Origin: Bacillota bacterium
GTDB taxonomy: Bacteria > Bacillota > Clostridia > DSM-8532
NCBI GenBank assembly: GCA_023411795.1
Contig: JAEYOK010000005.1
Location: 1-64,000, forward strand
Direction of reading: 5' to 3'
DNA: 64,000 bases
The notes beneath the pieces are model-generated. The model searched no databases and had not been told where the DNA came from. It saw nothing but the letters and a program-made list of their open reading frames with translations. Position numbers and translations under genes: made by a program. Shown here one piece after another: positions 43,318 to 53,254 of this stretch. Positions within the stretch are counted from its first letter, which is position 1. Each line of letters starts with the position of its first letter.

Positions 43318-43345
43318 TGTGTCAGGGGGACGGTTCTTCTGACAC
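43318..43345. repeat. GGGGACGGTT-family repeat between the two propeller genes
   Basis: GTGTCAGGGGGACGGTTCTTCTGACACG-type unit. The ends TGTCAG/CTGACAC are inverted, so it can fold. It sits in the short gap between the tandem paralogues. Confidence 0.8.
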
Positions 43346-43350
43346 GTTTT

Positions 43351-45180
43351 TCATTTTATCTTAATACCAAAGATTTTCTTTGCATAGGACCCCACAACAA
43401 TCATATCATCATAAACTGCCGGAGAAGATTCTATGTTGGCACCCAAGCTTACTTTATCAAGGTCTTTTCCGGTCTTTGGATCAAACAGATGCAATAATCC
43501 GTTGAAATCTGTAAAAAGGCCATACGTTTTGCCTTCAGAACTCTTGACGGCAACAGGGGAACACCAGCTATAGGCATCTAACTGTCTTTTCCATACTTCC
43601 TCACCAGTCTTCTTGTCCAACGCCACAAGAATACCATCCTGCGACGAACCGGTAAAACATACGGTAAAAATAATTATATCACTTATATCGTCTTTTCCCA
43701 ACAAAGGTGTGCCTAACACCCCTCCGTTAATATAATAGCTGTATACGCAGCTATAATCCTTCTGCCATATCAAATCGCCAGTCAAGGCATTGAATTTGCG
43801 GATATTTGCGTTCTCACGGCTTTTACTTATCTGGCTTCTTTTATCCACTTGGTTTGCTGTGTAAACAAACACCCCTTCAGCCGTCTCTTCTATAACGGGA
43901 GAGGAGTCTGTATCATCTCCCACATCATAAGTCCAAACCGGCTTTAAAGTGTTTAAATCTAGGCATTGAAAGATTCCACCATTATCGCAAAAATACATAT
44001 AGTTCTTGTAATACGCCGGAGAGTTTTCTATACCCAGCTCAACATTGGTTGAGTCTTTGTAACGGTATTTGGTCAACTGAGGTGATATTGAAATTGTACC
44101 TGCTTCACGGTTAAAGTTGGTATTCAGCTTAACCCTGTATACTAAACCATTCTCAGCAGCTTCTATAAAGGTGTCTGTTTTTTTGTCAATAATCGCGGAG
44201 GAATCAAAAGCACCCCATTTTCTGAAAGCAACCGAATCACGCCCCATAATATCATACAAAAGTGTCTGGTCTATAAGGCTGAACATCTTGTATTTAAATT
44301 CTGTAATTTTATCACCATTCTCATTCAGACCCATTCCTACATAAAGAAGCGGATATCCTCTCGGATCAACCATTCCTGTTCCCTTCATGGGAAAACCTAC
44401 ATTGATTTTATCTCTTGTAGGCTTACCGGTCTCCAGATCAAGGAAATATATATTACCATCCAATGTGGGATAAATCACTTCAACAAGATCCTTGTCCTTA
44501 TATTCGGCATTTATATTCATCATTTTCCGTACATCTTCCGACCAATTCACTAAAAGAGGCTGGCCTGTCCAACCTGTTCCCGGCCATGTACTGTTCTCTG
44601 CTTTTATTACACTGGTCTCATGAGACCATACAATTTCAAGCTTTTTTTCGCTTATTGTCCGGGTACCATAAGATGCGGAATCTCTGTAATTATTGCCCCT
44701 GAATGCTGTCACACCTTTAAGATCGGCATAATTCTCCGGTGAGCCAAAGCTTAACTCATCCTTTGGTATATATTCAACAGGCTGATTGTTTTCAAAGACC
44801 CAGTAGTTCATTGTGGTCCCGTCGCTCTTATAAAAGGTTTTACTATTATCATTAAATGCCATAGCTCCGGTAAAAACTGCCGGATCCTCCCATGAAACAT
44901 CAAGAACATCACGGTCAGTACTCTCCTCAGGTAAAGGATCGGGCGTGGGCCATGGAGTAGGTTCAGGAGTATTCACTTCCGGAGACTGAGAAATCTCGGA
45001 ATTTGGTGTTGGGCTCGAAACTGGGGTAGGGCTTCCTGCAGCCTTCAGGTTATCAGGCATAAAGGGTAACTTCCCTGTGATGGCAAGAGTTATTACAGTG
45101 ATTGTAATAGCGGTTAATATTAAAAAGGTTAAAAATTTAACCGGGTTAAACCTTCGTCTTCTTCTATAATATCTGTCCAT
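43351..45180 (-). CDS. Membrane-anchored PQQ-like beta-propeller surface protein, paralogue
   Basis: 609 residues with the same plan as 41479-43299: signal anchor (FLTFLILTAITITVITLAI), Pro/Thr/Glu linker, propeller. Long stretches align (GVTAFRGNNYRDSASYGTR, DPRGYPLLYVGMGLNENG, NIESSPAVYDDMIVVGSYA), showing a tandem duplication. A promoter (TGGACA-N17-TATAAT) lies upstream, so the two are likely one operon. Function unknown; outside the membrane, possibly envelope- or spore-associated. Confidence 0.85.
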   Translation of the reverse strand: MDRYYRRRRRFNPVKFLTFLILTAITITVITLAITGKLPFMPDNLKAAGSPTPVSSPTPNSEISQSPEVNTPEPTPWPTPDPLPEESTDRDVLDVSWEDPAVFTGAMAFNDNSKTFYKSDGTTMNYWVFENNQPVEYIPKDELSFGSPENYADLKGVTAFRGNNYRDSASYGTRTISEKKLEIVWSHETSVIKAENSTWPGTGWTGQPLLVNWSEDVRKMMNINAEYKDKDLVEVIYPTLDGNIYFLDLETGKPTRDKINVGFPMKGTGMVDPRGYPLLYVGMGLNENGDKITEFKYKMFSLIDQTLLYDIMGRDSVAFRKWGAFDSSAIIDKKTDTFIEAAENGLVYRVKLNTNFNREAGTISISPQLTKYRYKDSTNVELGIENSPAYYKNYMYFCDNGGIFQCLDLNTLKPVWTYDVGDDTDSSPVIEETAEGVFVYTANQVDKRSQISKSRENANIRKFNALTGDLIWQKDYSCVYSYYINGGVLGTPLLGKDDISDIIIFTVCFTGSSQDGILVALDKKTGEEVWKRQLDAYSWCSPVAVKSSEGKTYGLFTDFNGLLHLFDPKTGKDLDKVSLGANIESSPAVYDDMIVVGSYAKKIFGIKIK

Positions 45181-45257
45181 TACTTAACACCTCATTTGTT
45201 TTATCAGGGGTAGAATTCTGCTTCGTAATATATCATTTGCTATGCCATACGGACTTT

Positions 45258-45286
45258 ATTATAACTAGTATAAAAAATAATGTCCA
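45258..45286 (-). promoter_or_regulatory. Sigma-A promoter of the propeller operon
   Basis: TGGACA (45281-45286), 17 bases, TATAAT (45258-45263) on the minus strand, about 80 bases before the ATG at 45180. Confidence 0.7.
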
Positions 45287-45305
45287 TTCCATTATACCCT
45301 TATTG

Positions 45306-46709
45306 TTATCTCTTCAAAGCCTCGTCAGCCAGAAACAATCCTATGTATTTAGCGCTATTCCAAACCAGACTGTCAAACTTCTTATCATCATGAGGTACAT
45401 CGGTATTATTGTAAGGGGTTAATTCTATGCAAAGCGCTGGGCGCAGGAATTGAAGGCGAAACCAATTTTCATAACCCGCACCGTATATTGAAGGGTCCTC
45501 CGAAATCGGCATTCTTGAATAATTAGTGAGTCTGGCAAGCCTTCTCACCATGTCTTTTACTCCCGGAATCAAATTAACGGTACCTCTATCAGCCCAGTAT
45601 ATAACACTGCCTTTGGTATGAAAAGATGCGGCTAAAATGAACTCATTGCTTTTTGAAAGCTCCATCATAGCCTTTATCTCGGGTTCAGTGGCTGAGGATT
45701 CACCTTTATAGCTCTCTGATGCAGGCTTACCCACTTCATCATATTTCTTTTCCCATTCGGCAGGATATTGACGGTTTAAGTCTACCCCGTTTATATTTGC
45801 TTTCCACTGCTTATATGAACCTCTTAGCATAGCCATGGCAGCTACCGATTCCTGATTTTTAACCGACTCGACGCCGTTTATAACCAGATTAACACCATCA
45901 GGATTCACCATAGGTACGATATAAAGACATATTTTATCTAGAATTTCCTTGGTATTATATTTCCCATAATTATTTCCGCTATAATATGCTTTACAGTATT
46001 CCTCGGTCATTTTCATCAGATATGAGCTTGTAATATACTCTCTGGCATGATGGGAGCCACAGAGGATAATTTTTTTCTGACCCTTATCACCCTTATCACC
46101 CTTATCTTCCCTGCCAAGCTTAATTAATGTAAGCTCTCTACCTTCGACAGAGTATCCTGCCACATCCAGAGATATTATGTCCGGATACATATCCTTCAGT
46201 TTTTGACTGTCCTCTATCATCTGATCATATGTATACGGTACATATGGGTTTACAATACCGGCTGATGCTTCGGGCTGGGGTGTCTGCTCCGGTGTGGCAA
46301 TAGGTGTCGGTGCTGGGGTTAGTTCAGGGGTAGACACAGGTGCAGGCATATATGTTTGTTCAGGAGTAATGGAGGGCTCAGGTGTATTAACCGGCTCAGT
46401 CGGTATGGTTGATTCATGTATATCGGTAGATTCCGGGTAGGAATCTTCTCCGGACTGATTATCCCTTGGTGTAGAATGATTTATGTTGGGCATCTCATTA
46501 ATTTCTTCCTGATTGACAACATCAGTGCCACGAGGCGCATATCCTTCCATATCCAGTCTCCCGCATGATACTAGAACTACTGATAAAAAAATTACGGCAA
46601 GCAATAAGATAGGTTTTACACTTAACCATACTTTATGCCGCCGTATATGAACTATAGAACCTAAAACCTCTTTATAAAATTTATAACCATAACCAAGTGG
46701 TCTTAACAT
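45306..46709 (-). CDS. Surface-anchored M14 zinc carboxypeptidase
   Basis: About 467 residues. An N-terminal signal anchor (VKPILLLAVIFLSVVLVSCG) with a lipobox-like VVLVSCG, a Pro/Glu-rich linker (about 80-150), then the M14 domain. Zinc ligands are in CGSHHAREYIT (HxxE) and SFHTKGS; the catalytic Glu is in CIELTPYNNT and the substrate Arg in VDLNRQYPAEW. It may act on peptidoglycan peptides as gamma-D-glutamyl-meso-DAP peptidases do, or on proteins. A 9-base repeat (46081-46107) encodes GDKGDK in a surface loop. The ATG at 46709 follows AAGGGGA by 8 bases. Confidence 0.87.
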   Translation of the reverse strand: MLRPLGYGYKFYKEVLGSIVHIRRHKVWLSVKPILLLAVIFLSVVLVSCGRLDMEGYAPRGTDVVNQEEINEMPNINHSTPRDNQSGEDSYPESTDIHESTIPTEPVNTPEPSITPEQTYMPAPVSTPELTPAPTPIATPEQTPQPEASAGIVNPYVPYTYDQMIEDSQKLKDMYPDIISLDVAGYSVEGRELTLIKLGREDKGDKGDKGQKKIILCGSHHAREYITSSYLMKMTEEYCKAYYSGNNYGKYNTKEILDKICLYIVPMVNPDGVNLVINGVESVKNQESVAAMAMLRGSYKQWKANINGVDLNRQYPAEWEKKYDEVGKPASESYKGESSATEPEIKAMMELSKSNEFILAASFHTKGSVIYWADRGTVNLIPGVKDMVRRLARLTNYSRMPISEDPSIYGAGYENWFRLQFLRPALCIELTPYNNTDVPHDDKKFDSLVWNSAKYIGLFLADEALKR

Positions 46710-46735
46710 AAGAGGTCCCCTTGCAAATTTAAATA

Positions 46736-49700
46736 TCAAAGAAAATAACCGACTCCTGCCTCAAATATCCTCTGATCCTTTTTACCGGGAATATTTATAA
46801 AGGTGTCGGATGTAAAGCGCTCATCATGAGCCATTTTCCCTAAAATTCTTCCATCCTTGCTAGTAATACCCTCAATAGCAAGCACTGAGCCATTAGGATT
46901 GTAGCGAATATCCATAGTTGGACTTCCGTCAAGGTCCACATACTGTGTAGCAATCTGTCCTGAGTTTTCCAACTCAAGAAGAATAGATTGATTGGCCACA
47001 AACCTGCCCTCACCATGGGAAACAGCTACAGTGCATATATCGCCGACCTTAGTTTTCGAAAGCCATGGTGAAAGATTGGAGGAAACTCTGGTTTGTATTA
47101 ATGAGGAAACATGTCTGCCGATTGTATTAAATGTAAGTGTAGGGCATGTTTCATCCAGAGGCCTTATTTCACCATAAGGAAGGAGACCGAGTTTGACAAG
47201 AGCCTGGAACCCATTGCATATACCCAATATTAGGCCATCTCGTTTGTTCAGAAGATTCATAACTGCCTCGGAGAGGTAAGGATTTCTGAACACAGTAGCT
47301 ATAAATTTACCAGAGCCTTCTGGTTCATCACCGGCGCTAAATCCACCGGGAATCATAATTATATTGCTCTCATCAATGCACTTTTTCATTTCCCTTATGG
47401 ATTCGTCAATCTCGCCTGCTGTAAGATTTCTGAAAACCATAACATCGGATATGGCACCGGCTTCATCAAATTTCCTTTTTACATCATACTCACAATTTGT
47501 TCCCGGAAACACAGGTATAAAAACTCTAGGCCTTGCTACACGGACACCGCCCTTTGTTTTACCGCCAATAGTATAGTTTATACTTTTTACCTTACTTGTA
47601 TCACCGTCGGTAACTGTTGGGAATATCTTTTCCAATGTTCCTGTCCACGCGGAAATTAACTCCTTTATATGCATGGTTCCCCAACTCGTATTAATAACCG
47701 GCTCTAAGATGGTACTTCCTATTATTTCATAATCAAGACCGTCAAATAAAACAGATATATCCTTACCTTCCTCAACTTCAACTATTAACGACCCGTAATC
47801 AAGTCTGAAAGAACGGTCAAACCCTATGTTTTCAAGCTTAACCCCTATACCGTTTCCAAAGGACATTTTACATACGGCTTCAGCCAAACCACCTGCTTTT
47901 ATGGATGTTGCAGATAGAATTGACCTTTCCTTGATTAAACTATTTATTTTTGTATAGGTAGAATCCAAACTTCCAAAATCAGGAAGTGACAGCTCGTCCT
48001 TTTTAATGGAAATTAGCACTATAGAACTTCCTGTCTTTTTAAAATCAGGTGAAACAGAAAAAGTCACATTTGTTGGTACCAGCGCGAAGGATACCAGGGT
48101 CGGTGGAACCTGCATATCCTTAAAGGTTCCGGACATGGAGTCTTTTCCGCCAATTGCAGGAACCTTCAAAGCACATTGAGTATAAAAAGCACCCATTAAT
48201 GCTGAGAAGGGTTTACCCCATTTTTCAGGGTCACTGCCCGGCTTTTCAAAATATTCCTGAAGGGTTAGTCTGGCTTTTTTATAGTCCCCTCCCATGGCAA
48301 CCAGTTTGGCTAATGATTCAACTATCGCATACACAGCGCCATGAAAAGGACTCCATTTTGATATATCCGGGTTATAACCAGAGGTCATAATCGTTCCCGT
48401 GGTAGTTTTTCCATTTTCAACCGGAAGCTTTGCAATCATTCCCTCAATCGGTGTAAGAGAATGCTTCCCACCAAATGGCATCTGAACGGTGCCTCCGCCG
48501 ATGGTGCTGTCAAACCGTTCCACAAGGCCCTTTTGACTACAAACATTTAACCTTTGAATGTTTTTTATCCATGCCTTCAAAGGTGCACCGCGTAATTCCT
48601 CTATCTCAGGAGGAAGTTTTTCAAGAACATTATCTGATAATTCAGCTCCATTAACCTTGATAGAAATACTTTGCTTTACTCCGTTGGTATTTAAAAAATC
48701 TCTACTTAAGTCTACTATGTTTTTTCCCCGCCAGTTCATACGAAGACGCCCGGTATCATTAACCACCGCAACCATAGTTGCCTCAAGATTCTCTTTTCGT
48801 GCCTCTTCAATAAATTTGTTGACATTTTCAGGGGAAACAACAACTGCCATTCTTTCCTGGGATTCAGAAATAGCCAATTCGGTACCATCAAGACCTTCAT
48901 ATTTTTTTGGTACGGCATCAAGATTTATTTCAAGACCGTCAGCCAGCTCTCCTATTGCTACTGATACTCCACCAGCACCAAAATCATTGCATCGTTTTAT
49001 CATTCTGGTTATAGATGGTTTTCTGAATAAACGCTGAATTTTTCTCTCAGTGGGTGGATTGCCCTTCTGAACCTCAGCTCCGCAGCTAAAAAGCGATTCC
49101 TCGGTATGTTCCTTGGAAGATCCTGTCGCCCCTCCGCAGCCATCTCGCCCGGTACGTCCGCCCAGTAGAATTATTATATCTCCGGCTTCGGGAATTTTCC
49201 TAACTACATTATTCCGTGGAACTGCACCGACAACTGCACCTATTTCCATCCTCTTGGCTACATAATCATTATGGTAAATTTCAGTTACCATCCCGGTGGA
49301 AAGCCCTATCTGATTACCGTAAGAGCTGTACCCATGGGCAGCTCTGGTTGTGATAACCCTTTGAGGAAGCTTACCGGGCAGAGTATCCTTAAGAGGCGTT
49401 CTCGGATCACCGGATCCGGTGACACGCATTGCCTGATAAACATAGGAACGTCCCGATAGTGGGTCTCTAATGGCACCGCCTAGACATGTAGCCGCTCCGC
49501 CGAATGGCTCGATCTCAGTGGGGTGATTGTGGGTTTCATTCTTAAACATGACCAGCCATTCTTCGGGCTTGTCATCTACAACTGCATTTACAATAATGCT
49601 ACAGGCATTAATTTCTTCCGATTCATCAAGATTGTCAAGATCACCGGTAGACTTAAGGTATTTCATTGCCAAAGTGGCTATATCCATCAGGTTGATATCT

Positions 49701-50506
49701 TTTTGCCTTTTTACATAAATCTGCTTTCTTATATCAATATATTTCTCATACGCTTCCTTAATTTTTCCTGAAACAGGGCCAGCAACAAATTCAACATCCT
49801 CTATTTCGGTAAGAAATGTTGTATGACGGCAGTGATCAGACCAGTATGTATCTATCATACGAAGCTCTGTTATAGTCGGGTCACGTTGCTCTGCATCTTT
49901 AAAATATTCCTGGCAAAAGTATAAATCCTCCAGGGACATCGCGAACCCCATCTCACTCATCAGGCTTTTCAGGGATTCAAGTTGCATTTCAATGAAACCC
50001 TCAACTTTTTTAACCTCGGGCGGAACCGGATATGTCTCTTTTAATGTCACGGGCTTTTCCATTGATGCCAAACGGGTTTCGACAGGATTTATTACTAAAT
50101 CCATAATTCTTTGATATTCTGAATCTGAGATTTCACCTGAGAGGACAATAATCTTTGCAACCCTTATATCGGGCCTCTCACCGTGAATTATCAACTGAAT
50201 GCATTGGGCTGCTGAATCGGCTCTTTGGTCATATTGACCTGGCAGGTATTCAATTGCTATGATGCGATCATTTTCCGGAATAATTAGGTTTTCTTCATAT
50301 ATGTCATCTACCGGAGGCTCAGAAAAAACCATTATCTTGGCTTTCTCGTAATCACTTTCGGTTATTCCCTCAACATCATAACGCTGAAGAATCCTTACCG
50401 CTTTTAGCCCCTTTATTATAAGGTTTTCCTTTATATCCGCATAGAGCTTATATGCTTCTATATCAAAACCTGGTTTTTTTTCGACATAAACCCTTCTTAC
50501 CGCCAT
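46736..50506 (-). CDS. purL: Phosphoribosylformylglycinamidine synthase, single chain
   Basis: 1256 residues. It makes FGAM from FGAR, glutamine and ATP in purine synthesis. The N-terminal and AIRS-like synthetase domains have DTYWSDHCRHTTF, NETHNHPTEIEPFGGAATC and GGRTGRDGCGGATGSS. The C-terminal glutaminase has VFIPVFPGTNCEYD, nucleophile Cys in LGICNGFQALVKLG, and His in VSHGEGRF. Fusion of PurL and PurQ into one chain with these features matches the Clostridia-type clade. No other pur genes are adjacent. Confidence 0.96.
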   Translation of the reverse strand: MAVRRVYVEKKPGFDIEAYKLYADIKENLIIKGLKAVRILQRYDVEGITESDYEKAKIMVFSEPPVDDIYEENLIIPENDRIIAIEYLPGQYDQRADSAAQCIQLIIHGERPDIRVAKIIVLSGEISDSEYQRIMDLVINPVETRLASMEKPVTLKETYPVPPEVKKVEGFIEMQLESLKSLMSEMGFAMSLEDLYFCQEYFKDAEQRDPTITELRMIDTYWSDHCRHTTFLTEIEDVEFVAGPVSGKIKEAYEKYIDIRKQIYVKRQKDINLMDIATLAMKYLKSTGDLDNLDESEEINACSIIVNAVVDDKPEEWLVMFKNETHNHPTEIEPFGGAATCLGGAIRDPLSGRSYVYQAMRVTGSGDPRTPLKDTLPGKLPQRVITTRAAHGYSSYGNQIGLSTGMVTEIYHNDYVAKRMEIGAVVGAVPRNNVVRKIPEAGDIIILLGGRTGRDGCGGATGSSKEHTEESLFSCGAEVQKGNPPTERKIQRLFRKPSITRMIKRCNDFGAGGVSVAIGELADGLEINLDAVPKKYEGLDGTELAISESQERMAVVVSPENVNKFIEEARKENLEATMVAVVNDTGRLRMNWRGKNIVDLSRDFLNTNGVKQSISIKVNGAELSDNVLEKLPPEIEELRGAPLKAWIKNIQRLNVCSQKGLVERFDSTIGGGTVQMPFGGKHSLTPIEGMIAKLPVENGKTTTGTIMTSGYNPDISKWSPFHGAVYAIVESLAKLVAMGGDYKKARLTLQEYFEKPGSDPEKWGKPFSALMGAFYTQCALKVPAIGGKDSMSGTFKDMQVPPTLVSFALVPTNVTFSVSPDFKKTGSSIVLISIKKDELSLPDFGSLDSTYTKINSLIKERSILSATSIKAGGLAEAVCKMSFGNGIGVKLENIGFDRSFRLDYGSLIVEVEEGKDISVLFDGLDYEIIGSTILEPVINTSWGTMHIKELISAWTGTLEKIFPTVTDGDTSKVKSINYTIGGKTKGGVRVARPRVFIPVFPGTNCEYDVKRKFDEAGAISDVMVFRNLTAGEIDESIREMKKCIDESNIIMIPGGFSAGDEPEGSGKFIATVFRNPYLSEAVMNLLNKRDGLILGICNGFQALVKLGLLPYGEIRPLDETCPTLTFNTIGRHVSSLIQTRVSSNLSPWLSKTKVGDICTVAVSHGEGRFVANQSILLELENSGQIATQYVDLDGSPTMDIRYNPNGSVLAIEGITSKDGRILGKMAHDERFTSDTFINIPGKKDQRIFEAGVGYFL

Positions 50507-50977
50507 TTTCCCAGCCCATCCTTCTTTATTTGTAGAATTATGTCCTCTTTTATCATTGTATTAACATCTATCCTAGATTTTTAAGAGGTTGTTATATCAC
50601 CGTTAATGCCACCCATATGATGGTAATCATATATACTCTCATTATAATGCATATTTTACCTTAAAAAAAGTTTTTATGTGCCTAATAGTGCAATAACATG
50701 AGAGGAAAGATTGTGACTTATTACCTAAACCAGTTAATTAACTTAAATGAATATCAAGATATTACGAAATAAACAGCGAGAGCTGTACATATTCTATGAA
50801 TGATTTTTTTGATAGTGAAATGTTGAAGGCTTTCGAAAATCAACTGTATTTTAACAGGAGGCGATATCATTCTCTAAGGCCTGTCAAGACAAACTGGAAG
50901 GGTTTTATATAGAAAATATGAATTTCAAAGAATTAACCAAAAGAGAGATAATATTATAACGAGAATACTTTCCTTCG
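50507..50977. promoter_or_regulatory. purL upstream region: -10 and palindromic operator candidate
   Basis: On the minus strand TATAAT (50641-50646) lacks a clear -35. Just downstream of it lies a perfect palindrome ATATGAT-ggta-ATCATAT (50615-50632), placed where a repressor would block early transcription. No purine riboswitch seen. The rest of the stretch towards agrC holds a 38-codon plus-strand ORF (50796-50912) with no good start signal, and nothing else I can support. Confidence 0.4.
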
Positions 50978-52291
50978 CTAAGCAGTAGACATTACGATTT
51001 CAAGGGTAAAAAGACTCTTATCGTATTTAACAACCATATTCCCACTATATTTTTTCACGGTTCTCTCTATGCTTTGCATACCAAATCCATGAAGCCCTGG
51101 TGATAACTTTGAGGACCGAAAAAACTTGCCTTCTCTAGCTGGCAGTTTATCAAAAGTATTTGTTACGACTATGATAAGGTATGATTCTCTATAATTCATA
51201 GACAGCTCAATTTCTTTTATAAGTGACTTGTTTTCTATACGCTTACATGCCTCGATGGCATTATCCAGAGAATTTCCGAGAATGGCACAAATATCGTTAT
51301 GAGCGATATTAACATTTGATGGCAAATTGAGTACCTTCTTAAAGGTAATCCCATACTTATTAGCTATATTTGATTTGTCATTTAACAGGGCATCAATTAC
51401 AGGATTGCCAGTATCAATTATACTTTCTGTGTTGGAAAGATTCATAAGGTTTTTTAAGTAGCTGCCTAACTCATCTCCTTTATTATATTTGTAAAGATTA
51501 TATATACAATTTAAGTGATTTTTAAAATCATGAATGGTCTCAAAAAGCAATTCCCGGTTTTCAGCTAACTTGTTATAGTGGTTTATCTGTAGCTCCAGCT
51601 GCTTTTCTACCATTTTGTATTTGTATTCCCTATCCAAAAACCGTGTTATAGATTCAAAAATCGCAAATACAATTGCGTTTATATACATTAAGCCCAAAAA
51701 GGCAAACATTATAGCAGATGATTTAGCATCATCATAGGCTCGTGCTAATTCAAAGATTATTATTGATATAAATATACTGATAACCGGAACAATTAATAAA
51801 AATGCAAAATATAGTCTTCCTGACTCCCTCACGCTGGATTTTCTAAAACTGCATATTACTGTTATTATAGCAAAAGATATTATGTTTTTTACAACCACAC
51901 CTGCAAATTTAAGTGAGGCATTGGTCTTAATGATAATCGGATTAATGTCTAAACTCCAAACAATAATATAGACTGTAATAAATTCAGCTACCACCAGTAA
52001 GGCCAGTAGCAAAATGCAGCTGAATAACCTATGGAGAAATTTACCCTCATACAGTATAAAGGAGAAAAGAAATGTGACAATGAAAAAATTTATCATTATA
52101 ATAAAGGAAACATCATAGAAATAAGTACTCAATAAAAAGATCAGAGAAAAAGCTATAATTACAGGAATGATCTTTTTACTACGAGATAATTCCCTTTTTT
52201 CCAGAAAACCGTTTAGAAAAGTCTGAATTAGTATAATTTCAAAAAACGATGTCCCAGCCTCTGCCAGCAGCCATAAAGCATCATTCAGCAT
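50978..52291 (-). CDS. agrC: AgrC-like GHKL sensor histidine kinase
   Basis: 437 residues. Six or seven membrane helices fill residues 1-205. A coiled coil leads to the phospho-acceptor region ETIHDFKNHLNCIYNL, then a GHKL ATPase with LGNSLDNAIEACKRIENKS and GFGMQSIERTVKKYSG. This matches AgrC-type kinases that sense cyclic peptides. AGGAG lies 6 bases before the ATG, inside the regulator's last codons (7-base overlap). The upstream agrB-agrD pair makes the peptide signal the likely ligand. Confidence 0.92.
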   Translation of the reverse strand: MLNDALWLLAEAGTSFFEIILIQTFLNGFLEKRELSRSKKIIPVIIAFSLIFLLSTYFYDVSFIIMINFFIVTFLFSFILYEGKFLHRLFSCILLLALLVVAEFITVYIIVWSLDINPIIIKTNASLKFAGVVVKNIISFAIITVICSFRKSSVRESGRLYFAFLLIVPVISIFISIIIFELARAYDDAKSSAIMFAFLGLMYINAIVFAIFESITRFLDREYKYKMVEKQLELQINHYNKLAENRELLFETIHDFKNHLNCIYNLYKYNKGDELGSYLKNLMNLSNTESIIDTGNPVIDALLNDKSNIANKYGITFKKVLNLPSNVNIAHNDICAILGNSLDNAIEACKRIENKSLIKEIELSMNYRESYLIIVVTNTFDKLPAREGKFFRSSKLSPGLHGFGMQSIERTVKKYSGNMVVKYDKSLFTLEIVMSTA

Positions 52292-53124
52292 ACTGAACTC
52301 CTCGCCAGATAGCTGGTAAACTCATCAAAAACGCACTTATATCGTCTTTCACTTAATGGTAATACTATGCTGTTTTTTAACACAACATTCTTTTTGTTTA
52401 TTCTTTGTATGTATGCCATGTTTACCAGGTATCCTCTATGAATTCTGACAAAATCATATTTTTTTAGTTTTTCTTCCTCATCCGACAAATTCGCATAATA
52501 AGTAAATTGGTTCATTGGAGCATATATATTTATTTTTCTTAGAATGCTCTCTAAATAGATTATTTTATCTATATCAATACAAAGATTTCCGTAATCTTTT
52601 GTAAAAAAAGAGTACTTTTTTGTTCTGATATCTGTAATCTCAATAACGGCCCGGCTAAAAACGTGTCTAAATTTTTCTTCAGAGACAGGTTTTATAATGA
52701 ACCAAAAGGGTCGGTACTCAAAACTGTTTATTATATAGTCGCTTAATGATGTAACAAAAATAATCATGACTTTATTGTCAAATTTTCTTATTTCCTGTGC
52801 GGTTTCAAATCCGTTTATTTCCTTCATTCTGATATCAAGATAAATCAGATCATAATACTTACCCTGGCTATATGCCTCAATGAGCTGCTCCCCCGATGTG
52901 TATTTATCAATTACCACCTGATAGCCATTTTCATTGTATGATGCCAAGTATTTTTTAATATATTCAGTTAGAAGCTCAAGATAAATTTTTTCATCATCAC
53001 AAAGAGCAATCTGTATTAATTCCCCCGAATTTAAAATAGATTGTTCACCTCTTGACTCAACAATCTGACTTAAATAATAATCCTCAAAATTATCATAACA
53101 GAACTGTTCATGCTTTTTCAACAT
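52285..53124 (-). CDS. agrA: AgrA-like LytTR response regulator
   Basis: 279 residues. The receiver domain starts at about residue 37 (IQIALCDDEKIYLE), phospho-Asp lies in DLIYLDIRMKEING, and Lys in FIIKPVSEEKF. The C-terminal LytTR domain has IIYLESILRKINIY and YDFVRIHRGYLVNMAYI. The 36 residues before the receiver (MLKKHEQFCYDNFEDYY...) are not part of the family. GTGAGG before the ATG at 53124 supports this start; the only sign of a later one is GGGGGA before an in-frame ATA. Here agrA precedes agrC, the reverse of staphylococcal agrBDCA. Confidence 0.92.
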   Translation of the reverse strand: MLKKHEQFCYDNFEDYYLSQIVESRGEQSILNSGELIQIALCDDEKIYLELLTEYIKKYLASYNENGYQVVIDKYTSGEQLIEAYSQGKYYDLIYLDIRMKEINGFETAQEIRKFDNKVMIIFVTSLSDYIINSFEYRPFWFIIKPVSEEKFRHVFSRAVIEITDIRTKKYSFFTKDYGNLCIDIDKIIYLESILRKINIYAPMNQFTYYANLSDEEEKLKKYDFVRIHRGYLVNMAYIQRINKKNVVLKNSIVLPLSERRYKCVFDEFTSYLARSSVC

Positions 53125-53178
53125 TTTTCCTCACACTCTATTTTTTGTCGATAGTAGTTTTTATATATTTTAAACCAA

Positions 53179-53216
53179 AACCGTCCCAGCCCAGTTTTCA
53201 CTAAGCTGAGACAGTT
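53179..53216 (-). terminator. Attenuator hairpin between agrD and agrA
   Basis: Arms 53179-53194 and 53201-53216 with a 6-base loop. In minus-strand RNA all 16 pairs form, four of them G-U; in plus-strand RNA the same positions give A-C mismatches. A short U-rich stretch (UUUUGGUUU) follows in the agr direction. It probably reduces readthrough from agrBD into agrAC. Confidence 0.65.
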
Positions 53217-53254
53217 GTTGCTTTAGTAGTAAAATGTAGTATCAACCTAATTTA

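Noticed and set aside
50507..50700. Purine riboswitch upstream of purL, guaB or the NCS2 permease
   Set aside because: None of the three leaders shows the conserved purine-aptamer junction sequence or its P2/P3 loop pattern.
50796..50912. 38-codon plus-strand ORF, possibly a transposase remnant (YFNRRRYHSLRP)
   Set aside because: No ribosome binding site, very short, and the similarity to integrase C-termini is only impressionistic.
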